Positions 58,002-64,000 of a DNA stretch of 64,000 nt are shown here, in pieces (within the stretch, counting starts at the first letter, position 1; every line of letters begins with the position of its first letter). This DNA comes from Taishania pollutisoli (GTDB lineage: Bacteria; Bacteroidota; Bacteroidia; Flavobacteriales_D; Crocinitomicaceae). The stretch lies in NCBI RefSeq assembly GCF_014518315.1, contig NZ_JACVEL010000007.1, positions 62,001 through 126,000 of the forward strand, given 5' to 3'. The notes under the pieces were generated by a model. The model did not search any database. It saw only the letters and a program-made list of their open reading frames with translations, and was not told where the DNA came from. A program made the position numbers and the translations under genes.

Positions 58002-58418
58002 ATGGAAAAAAGTAAATTGATTTTAGGATTAAAAAATCCATCAGAATTTGATTGGTTTGAACGTAAGCAAATAGTTGAGGAATATTTGCAAAGCAACAAA
58101 ACTAAACGTGAGATTTGGGAAAAATATACTGGTCAAGTACACGAGGGAGGTAGTTTATTGAACTGGATTCGAAAACTTGGCTATGAGGATAAGCAGAAAC
58201 CTTTTAACTTAGTGCTGTCAAGTGATTTAGAGATGGCAAAGAAAGACAAAGTTGTTGCTTCAGAATATGAATTAAAAGAGCGCATTAATCAGTTAGAAAA
58301 AGCTTTGCTGAATTCTGAACTTCGGGCTACGGCTTATGAAACGATGATTGAAATTGCTGAAAAGGAGCTAAAAATCAATATCAGAAAAAAGTCCAATACC
58401 AAACAATCTCCACGATGA
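58002..58418 (+). CDS. IS3-family OrfA (transposase DNA-binding protein)
   Basis: This 138-residue protein has a helix-turn-helix in the N-terminal part (E-R-K-Q-I-V-E-E-Y-L then K-R-E-I-W-E-K-Y) and a coiled-coil toward the C-terminus (residues 90-125). It lies in frame 0 relative to OrfB in -1. The slippery heptamer A-AAA-AAG at 58385-58391 lies in frame and allows a -1 shift into OrfB, giving the OrfAB transposase. The stop overlaps the OrfB start in ATGA. Confidence 0.88.
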   Translation: MEKSKLILGLKNPSEFDWFERKQIVEEYLQSNKTKREIWEKYTGQVHEGGSLLNWIRKLGYEDKQKPFNLVLSSDLEMAKKDKVVASEYELKERINQLEKALLNSELRATAYETMIEIAEKELKINIRKKSNTKQSPR

Positions 58419-59317
58419 AACTGCGTCAACCAAAAATAGGATTAAGCAAGTTATGCTGGTTGTTTGGAGTTACTCGTCAGGCATATTATCAGAGTTTTTA
58501 CAGAAATGAATTTTTAGGGATTGAGCAGGAATTAGTGTTAAAAGAAGTGCTTTCGATCCGTAAAAACCATCCACGGATCGGTACCAGGAAACTATATGTT
58601 ATGTTGGAGCAATTTATGCTGGAACATCAGATAAAAATGGGACGTGATGCGTTGTTTGACTTGCTTTCATTGCATCAATTGTTGATTCGGAAAAGACGAA
58701 GAAGAATTACTACAACTCAGTCGAACCACTGGTTGAAAAAATATCCGAACTTGATAAAAGAGCTTATGCCAACGCTTCCCAATCAACTCTGGGTAAGCGA
58801 TATAACTTATTGGAAAACAGAAGCTGGATTGTTCTATATCTCGTTGATTACAGACGTGTTTAGCCATAAGATTGTAGGCTATAATCTCGCCCAAACAATG
58901 GAAGCAGTAGAAAGTTTACAAGCCTTAAAAATGGCTCTTTCAGAGAATTTAAATGTCGAAAATCTGATTCATCATTCCGATAGGGGAAGTCAGTATTGCA
59001 GTTTTAAATATGTAAAGTTATTACAGGATTACAAAGTAAAAATTAGTATGACTGAAACAGGAGATCCATTAGACAATGCAGTAGCTGAAAGAGTAAATGG
59101 AATATTGAAAGATGAATACTTGGATTGTTATACGGTTTACACTTTTGAACAGGCTAAAGAGCTATTAAACGCTGTGATTAAGCTATATAACGAAGAAAGA
59201 CCGCACATGAGTATTGGAAATTTAGTACCTCAAAAAGTTCATTATGGAGAAGTGAAATCAGCAGAACGTTTGTGGAAGAACTATTATCAAAAGAAAGAAC
59301 CTGTAAACCAATTTTAG
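58415..59317 (+). CDS. IS3-family OrfB (transposase catalytic part)
   Basis: This 300-residue protein has HTH_21 (N-H-P-R-I-G-T-R-K-L, about residues 51-60) and the integrase core with the DDE triad D129 (V-S-D-I-T-Y-W), D189 (H-H-S-D-R-G) and E225 (N-A-V-A-E-R). The D-E spacing of 35 fits the IS3 family. The frame is open and uninterrupted, so it is probably active. It is expressed from its own ATG or as an OrfAB fusion by frameshifting. Confidence 0.92.
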   Translation: MKLRQPKIGLSKLCWLFGVTRQAYYQSFYRNEFLGIEQELVLKEVLSIRKNHPRIGTRKLYVMLEQFMLEHQIKMGRDALFDLLSLHQLLIRKRRRRITTTQSNHWLKKYPNLIKELMPTLPNQLWVSDITYWKTEAGLFYISLITDVFSHKIVGYNLAQTMEAVESLQALKMALSENLNVENLIHHSDRGSQYCSFKYVKLLQDYKVKISMTETGDPLDNAVAERVNGILKDEYLDCYTVYTFEQAKELLNAVIKLYNEERPHMSIGNLVPQKVHYGEVKSAERLWKNYYQKKEPVNQF

Positions 59318-59465
59318 GATTATGAGAACGAAAATTAATGTCCTCGCCGGACGGGCAGGTGAAAAGGTTAAGTTAGTATGACATTGTAAACCGATTTTAG
59401 GATTATATTTGAACTGTAAATCCATATCAGGATTTAACTGAAAAACTGTAAACTTTTTTTAGGAC
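59303..59465 (+). repeat. Four copies of the terminal repeat in the IS right end
   Basis: Copies of GTAAACC-type repeat start at 59303, 59386, 59416 and 59448. The first three end in TTTTAGGAT or a variant, and only the last ends in AGGAC. They resemble the outer end with 2 or more changes each. Spacings are 83, 30 and 32 bases. Confidence 0.8.
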
Positions 59466-59837
59466 GATACATTTTTCGTTTACAGCGCGAGAGCGGAGAG
59501 TGAGAGAAGAGAATTGAATCTTGGTTCGAAGAATGATTAAGGTTTCCCTCTTTGGAGAGGGAGTAAGGGAGAGGACAAGTCTAAATCTTCCTCACATACC
59601 GATTTCATTCAGTTTTACAAAATCTAGGTGATTTGTTGCTCGTTTGCCAAAAAGTATTATATTTCAACAATTTAAGATGCGATACCTGTAATAGACGACT
59701 AACTGGAAAAAGAATGACTTTGCCCTGTATGAATGGGTACTTTTGTAAGTAGTACAATAACGGGATTACGTATTTTAGAAAATGAAATCGTTAACGTAGC
59801 ATTGACCAGTGCAAACACGCTTAAAAAATATGAATAC
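59466..59837. other. Region between the IS and the T9SS cargo gene
   Basis: These 372 bases contain no credible gene. A small open frame reading from 59733 is an extension of the next gene, not a separate one. A purine-rich stretch with GGGAGAG words occurs around 59550-59575. Confidence 0.4.
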
Positions 59838-61523
59838 ATGTCACTAATTTCTAATCGTTTTTTTATTGAGTCGACTATAGTTTGTCTGCTCCTGACCTCC
59901 TTTTCTTTCGGGCAAACTTTCCAGTGGGCTAAACAAGCGGGAAACTCCGGATGGGATCGGGTAAATGTGGTTCAAACGGATGGATTAAACCAAGTCTACT
60001 TGTTTGGTAGTTTCGAAGGAACTGTTGATCTGGATCCGGGGCCTGGAATCTTTCAAATGACTGCTGTTGATGAAAGAGATGCCTTTATCTCAAAGTTTGA
60101 CTCCAACGGAAATTTTATTTGGGCCAAACAATTTGGCGACAGCGCTTTTATAGATGAAACAAGTACAATGGGAATCGATTCTTTTGGCAACTTGTATCTG
60201 ACAGGCTCATTCCTCGGATCGGTGGATTTTGATCCCGGAACAGCAACTTTTTGGATGACTTCCCAGGGAATGGATCGGGATATCTATATTCTGAAATTGG
60301 ATAGTGAGGGAAGTTTTGTCTGGGCCAAACAAATCGGCGGAAAATTTCATTTCTTTTTTCCTACCCCGGCTCATGCTACTGCAATTGCGGTAGATGAAGT
60401 AGGTAATCAGTATTTAACCGGTTATTTTGATGGAACAATCGACTTTGATCCGGATCCGTCAGATACTTTTATGTTGACTTCCCAGGTAAATTCTACCGAT
60501 ATTTTTGTCTGCAAGTTGACGACAGACGGGGAGTTGGTTTGGGCCAAACAATTTCAAGGAAATCAACCTCATTTTGGAGGAGTGGGGTATGACATCGCTG
60601 TCAATGCAATCGGAGAGGTTTATACCACCGGGACAATAGGAGGGACTGTCGATTTTGACCCGGGAATGGCTGTTTTTTATTTGACGCCATCGGTTCCGAA
60701 TAATACCGAAAGCTACTTAAGCAAATTGGATGCGAATGGAAATTTTAGCTGGGCAAAAGCAATGGGACCAGGTGAGGGCAATGCATTAGCCGTGAATGAC
60801 CAGGGAGAAGTATATACTGGTGGATCAACACCCCCGGGATACATGCCCCGGATCAAGAAACTGGATACATCCGGTCAATTGTTATGGGAAAAGGAATTGG
60901 GAGGTAATGATGCCCAATCCATTACATTAGATGCCAGTGGAAACGTGTACACTATCGGTTCGTGTTTCGGGACCAATGATTTTGATCCCGGACAAGGTGT
61001 TTTTCAACTTTCCGGAGGAAATTCAGATGCATATATCCGCAAACTCGATTCATCCGGAAACTTCGTCTGGGCAGGCTTGCTGAGTGGAACCGATCAGGTT
61101 TGGGCCTGTGATGTAATCATTGATCAGGATAATGCCTTATATGTAGCCGGATATTTCAGTCAAACAGCAGATTTTGATCCTTCGACTTCCATTTTCAACC
61201 TCACAGGACCGGTTTCCGGTTACAACCTGTTTGTAACCAAATTGAGCCAGGATTCGCAATTGGGGTTAACTTCAAATGAACTTCATGACAGGATAACACT
61301 GTATCCCAATCCAACCGATGGAAATATTACTGTGATCTGCGAAGAAAATTACGACAAGTTGTATTTCCAATTGAGAAATATCAATGGACAATTGCTGAGT
61401 ACACAGGAATTAAACCCGGGGAAACAGGTCGAGATTGAACTTCAGCAGGCAAGCGGGGTTTATTTACTTGAGATAACCGATCAGACACAGTTTCGAACCG
61501 TACGCCGAATTGTCAAAAAGTAA
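59838..61523 (+). CDS. Secreted beta-propeller-like protein with type IX secretion signal
   Basis: This 561-residue protein has a signal peptide, a long series of repeats each with a V/I/A-D-F-D-P-G/D/S-type motif (at least six; D-P-G after an F) and W-A-K-Q words, and a C-terminal sorting domain (L-Y-P-N-P-T-D-G-N-I then G-V-Y-L-L-E-I) that fits type A T9SS cargo. It probably folds as a beta-propeller-like rod and is exported to the cell surface. The start is set at 59838, giving M-S-L-I-S-N-R. Confidence 0.85.
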   Translation: MSLISNRFFIESTIVCLLLTSFSFGQTFQWAKQAGNSGWDRVNVVQTDGLNQVYLFGSFEGTVDLDPGPGIFQMTAVDERDAFISKFDSNGNFIWAKQFGDSAFIDETSTMGIDSFGNLYLTGSFLGSVDFDPGTATFWMTSQGMDRDIYILKLDSEGSFVWAKQIGGKFHFFFPTPAHATAIAVDEVGNQYLTGYFDGTIDFDPDPSDTFMLTSQVNSTDIFVCKLTTDGELVWAKQFQGNQPHFGGVGYDIAVNAIGEVYTTGTIGGTVDFDPGMAVFYLTPSVPNNTESYLSKLDANGNFSWAKAMGPGEGNALAVNDQGEVYTGGSTPPGYMPRIKKLDTSGQLLWEKELGGNDAQSITLDASGNVYTIGSCFGTNDFDPGQGVFQLSGGNSDAYIRKLDSSGNFVWAGLLSGTDQVWACDVIIDQDNALYVAGYFSQTADFDPSTSIFNLTGPVSGYNLFVTKLSQDSQLGLTSNELHDRITLYPNPTDGNITVICEENYDKLYFQLRNINGQLLSTQELNPGKQVEIELQQASGVYLLEITDQTQFRTVRRIVKK

Positions 61524-61799
61524 CTTCCCGGATAAAAAACATAAATCATACCCTGAATGTGACCCTTTAGTTATTCGTTCAATGACAATGTATGTTGTAT
61601 AGATCGCCTGCTCCATCCATCACTTGTTATATGAAGCAGGGAAACCAAAACACATCTCAGAAGAGCAAATTATTTTACAGATGGAGATGCCGAAACACCG
61701 ATCTTAAACATTCAATAATATCCCACTTGTTATTTTTTTGTTAAACCACTCCCCAAACAACCCTGTGATTATTTTTCTGTAGAACTTTGTTTCCGGAAT
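61524..61799. other. Intergenic region upstream of the 61800 gene
   Basis: These 276 bases show no credible gene, hairpin or RNA. A promoter for the next gene must lie in its 3' part. Confidence 0.3.
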
Positions 61800-62168
61800 A
61801 TGTTGAAACTGAAATTACATCTTGCCAATTTACTCTGTGTGTTCACAGTTTTGCTCATCAGCAGCAACATTGTGGTGAACGCGATGGACGTAGATGTAAT
61901 TGTTCAGACGGTTGACGACTCACACGATCAGAAAAAGCAAGGGCAGATCATTACCGAAGATACCGACCAGGTAGATAACGGAATGTTTAACCTCATAAAA
62001 GACCCGACTGAAGGAGACGGATTATTCGACTACATTATCCCGGCATTCCCGTCTGTTGTTTTTGTAATAATTCAAGGCTTCGAAGAACAAAACAAAGCAT
62101 TCTTTTATTACCGGCCTTTATTAAACTCGGTTCCGCTCTGGATTCAAAACAGGCAGATCCGGATTTGA
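61800..62168 (+). CDS. Small secreted protein of unknown function
   Basis: This 122-residue protein has a signal peptide-like start (about 28 residues, ends V-V-N-A) and an acidic middle part (D-V-D-V-I-V then E-D-T-D-Q-V-D-N-G). No family is recognised. It lies about 330 bases before the RND operon. A link to it is unproven, and the frame could be a chance one. Confidence 0.5.
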   Translation: MLKLKLHLANLLCVFTVLLISSNIVVNAMDVDVIVQTVDDSHDQKKQGQIITEDTDQVDNGMFNLIKDPTEGDGLFDYIIPAFPSVVFVIIQGFEEQNKAFFYYRPLLNSVPLWIQNRQIRI

Positions 62169-62499
62169 TCAAATCAGTACTTAGAGGCGTTCTGCCAATC
62201 TAAGTCGTTCGTTTCCATTTTAGTTTCGATTGAGAACAGGTGTTGTATCATGTAATCCGGCAATCTATCAGCAATTACAATTCCTTTTCCTCCAACGAAC
62301 CGGAAAACGATTTCTTTCAATGGTTAACTAAATTTATTAATTGTCAAGCGTTTTTTGATCATTCAATCCAGATGAATGGTATTTTGCCAGTGATTCAAAA
62401 AAGTGAAATGGGTATATTTAATTGTAAACAAAGTAATTGCCTATTTTTACAACGCACAGTAATTGCTTGACGAGAATTAATCACAAAAATTCAAAACAG
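62169..62499. other. Region before the RND efflux operon
   Basis: These 331 bases carry no credible gene; the 76-codon frame at 62240-62470 has no signal or family features. A TATTTTTA box near 62440 could be the promoter of the efflux operon. Confidence 0.4.
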
Positions 62500-63588
62500 A
62501 TGAAAAAAAAATCAATTGCTGCGGTACTATTACTCACAGTGCTTAGTTATGGATGCAAAAATGAACATCACTCCGAGCACGAATCCACTAATTTTGTCGT
62601 AACAACTCCGATGCAGAAAGACACACTGATCTACCAGAACTATGTCTGTCAAATCCGTTCTACGCAACACATTGAATTACGGGCGTTGGAGCGGGGATAC
62701 CTGCAAAACATCTATGTGGATGAAGGGCAGTTTGTGAAAAAGGGCCAACTGATGTTCCAGATTCTTCCTTCCATTTACAAGGCTGAAGTACAAAGTGCAA
62801 AGGCTGAGAAGGATTATACGGAAATCGAATACCAGACAACTAAAAACCTGGCGGATAGCAATATTGTTTCTCCAAGCGAACTGGCGCTTTCCAAAGCAAA
62901 ACTGGACAAGGCAAAAGCCATCCTTGATCTTGCGAAAACACATCTTGGATTCACAGAAATACGTGCGCCGTTTGACGGATACATGGGACGATTCAATGTG
63001 CGTTTGGGAAGTTTGCTGGACGAAGGAGAATTGCTGACAACACTTTCCGATAATGCGGATATGTGGGTCTATTTTAATGTGTCGGAAGCAGAGTACCTGA
63101 CCATTCGTATGGCAAATCCGGATAATATGAATCTGCCGAAAGTGCAATTGCAAATGGCCAATAATCAATTGTTCAACCAGGAAGGGAAAATTGAAACAAT
63201 TGAAGCTGATTTCAATAATGAAACAGGGAATATTGCTTTTCGTGCTACCTTTTCTAACCCGCAGGGAATCTTAAGACACGGTGAAACAGGAAATATCCTC
63301 ATGCCGATGGCGCTCAAAAATGCCGTCATTATTCCGCAAAAAGCAACATTCGAAATCCTGGATAAAAAATATGTATATATCGTTGACAAAAACAACGTCG
63401 TACATGCCCGTGAAATCGAAGTCGGAGCTGAATTACCACATTTGTATGTCGTCAATAAAGGCGTCACCAAAAACGATAAAATTCTCCTCGAAGGCTTGAG
63501 AAAAGTGAAAGACAATGATAAAATTCACTACAAGATGAAGAGCATGGAAAAAGAGTTGTCGGACTTGCATTCTTTGTTTGCTGAGTAA
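62500..63588 (+). CDS. RND efflux periplasmic adaptor (membrane fusion protein) lipoprotein
   Basis: This 362-residue lipoprotein (lipobox S-Y-G-C) has the adaptor layout: beta-barrel, lipoyl halves (E-L-R-A-L-E-R-G-Y-L and E-I-R-A-P-F-D-G-Y), a helical hairpin between them, and a C-terminal part with E-G-L-R-K-V-K-D. It links the RND pump to the outer-membrane channel. It begins 21 bases before the next gene. ATG 62500 is preferred because the signal starts there. The long upstream frame from 62437 lacks a signal. Confidence 0.92.
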   Translation: MKKKSIAAVLLLTVLSYGCKNEHHSEHESTNFVVTTPMQKDTLIYQNYVCQIRSTQHIELRALERGYLQNIYVDEGQFVKKGQLMFQILPSIYKAEVQSAKAEKDYTEIEYQTTKNLADSNIVSPSELALSKAKLDKAKAILDLAKTHLGFTEIRAPFDGYMGRFNVRLGSLLDEGELLTTLSDNADMWVYFNVSEAEYLTIRMANPDNMNLPKVQLQMANNQLFNQEGKIETIEADFNNETGNIAFRATFSNPQGILRHGETGNILMPMALKNAVIIPQKATFEILDKKYVYIVDKNNVVHAREIEVGAELPHLYVVNKGVTKNDKILLEGLRKVKDNDKIHYKMKSMEKELSDLHSLFAE

Positions 63589-63609
63589 TCATCATAAAAA
63601 TTTGGAACA

Positions 63610-64000
63610 ATGTTTAGTAAATTCATTCAACGACCTGTTCTTGCCATTTCTTTATCCTTATCGATTATCTTTCTGGGATTCCTGGCAATTTACACACGAC
63701 CTGTATCTCAATTTCCTGAAATCGCACCACCCCGCGTAAATATATTTATCGCATACCCGGGAGCAAGTGCCGATGTATTGGTCAATTCCACACTGATTCC
63801 ACTCGAACGTGCCATCAACGGTGTACAGGGAATGCAGTACATTATTTCAGATGCAACCAGTGCCGGGGAGGCAACCGTACAGGTTGTCTTCGAACCGGGG
63901 ACAGATCCGAACGATGCGGTTGTTAACATCAAAACCAGAGTCGACCAGATCATGAACAACCTGCCGCCACTCGTACAACGGGAAGGGGTGATCATTACAC
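63610..64000 (+). CDS. RND efflux pump permease, N-terminal part (truncated by the window end)
   Basis: The first 130 residues of a pump of the AcrB/MexB type are visible: F-I-Q-R-P-V-L-A-I helix 1, then the porter-domain start with Q-F-P-E-I-A-P-P and Y-P-G-A-S-A. They match the HAE1 family. The gene continues past the window. It follows the adaptor by 21 bases in one operon. The substrate is not known; multidrug export is typical. Confidence 0.92.
   Translation, partial: MFSKFIQRPVLAISLSLSIIFLGFLAIYTRPVSQFPEIAPPRVNIFIAYPGASADVLVNSTLIPLERAINGVQGMQYIISDATSAGEATVQVVFEPGTDPNDAVVNIKTRVDQIMNNLPPLVQREGVIIT

Larger units (their letters stand above)
57956..59465 (+). mobile_element. IS3-family insertion sequence (about 1.5 kb)
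   Basis: Terminal inverted repeats GTCCTAAAATAGGTTTAC (57956-57973) and GTAAACTTTTTTTAGGAC (59448-59465) match at 16 of 18 positions and enclose OrfA and OrfB. Both are intact, and OrfB has the DDE triad. No direct target repeat is seen in the flanks (CTT before, GAT after). It lies 96 bases after the tRNA. Extra copies of the terminal repeat occur inside the right end. Confidence 0.9.

Noticed and set aside
57829-58020. 63-codon frame starting inside the tRNA
   Set aside because: Starts within the tRNA and crosses the IS end, so it cannot be a real gene.
57950-59470. Target-site duplication of the IS
   Set aside because: The bases next to both ends (CTT and GAT) do not match, so no duplication can be claimed.
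62240-62470. 76-codon frame before the RND operon
   Set aside because: No signal peptide, no family features, overlaps the likely promoter; kept as noncoding.

Overview
The window is a stretch of chromosome from a member of the Bacteroidota, most likely order Flavobacteriales. Supporting signs are a type IX secretion C-terminal sorting domain (59838-61523), GLPGLI and OMP_b-brl-type TonB-receptor proteins, a split methylmalonyl-CoA mutase, many short lipoprotein signals with the C-K-K pattern, and promoter boxes of the Bacteroidota type (TAnnTTTG near -7). The housekeeping genes gyrB, pfkA, fabG, tsaE and recQ argue for a chromosome rather than a plasmid. A Fluviicola/Crocinitomix-like host is a guess only.

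Layout. 1-2643: an operon with the end of an outer-membrane barrel gene, a lipoprotein, an MbnP-like protein and an MbnH-like di-haem peroxidase, with a hairpin terminator between the last two. 2645-5156 (minus): two methyltransferases, a membrane protein and a DUF2071 protein, tightly packed. 5157-6462 (minus): a DUF3307/SatD pair preceded by a palindrome and two half-site-like repeats at 28-bp spacing. 6571-8486: a DoxX-like protein and a DUF389 membrane protein. 8717-15896: three secreted proteins (TPR/MORN repeats, a transglutaminase, and a transglutaminase-like protein without its catalytic residues). 15960-19526 (minus): a Gdx-type SMR exporter, a Crp/Fnr regulator and a sulfur/thioredoxin operon (TrxA, rhodanese-Trx lipoprotein, small lipoprotein, DoxDA). 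19700-25240 (minus): an ECF sigma/anti-sigma operon, CutC and a GH20 hexosaminidase.

25346-26857 is the most unusual segment: an ATPase-nuclease-like gene bracketed by two 45-nt hairpins with the same arms. 26968-38187 is mostly core metabolism (fabG, PstS-like protein, tsaE, pfkA, gyrB, methylmalonyl-CoA mutase). 38362-46680 holds an M13 peptidase, a two-component system divergent from a TonB-dependent receptor gene with 11-bp-spaced operator-like repeats, a rifampin ADP-ribosyltransferase (Arr) and two envelope proteins. 47029-57731 holds an ABC-F protein, RecQ, a GLPGLI/TonB-receptor pair, a DUF3078 protein, haem A synthase and a TauE/SafE transporter. A CAU-anticodon tRNA follows at 57786, then an intact IS3-family element (57956-59465) with extra copies of its terminal repeat, a large T9SS cargo protein, and the start of an RND efflux operon that runs off the end of the window.

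The genes do not form one system. They are separate operons, many of them envelope and stress functions. The best candidates for something not yet described are the hairpin-bracketed ATPase-nuclease, the SatD/DUF3307 module with its operator array, the two-component/TonB receptor control region, and the MORN/transglutaminase operon.
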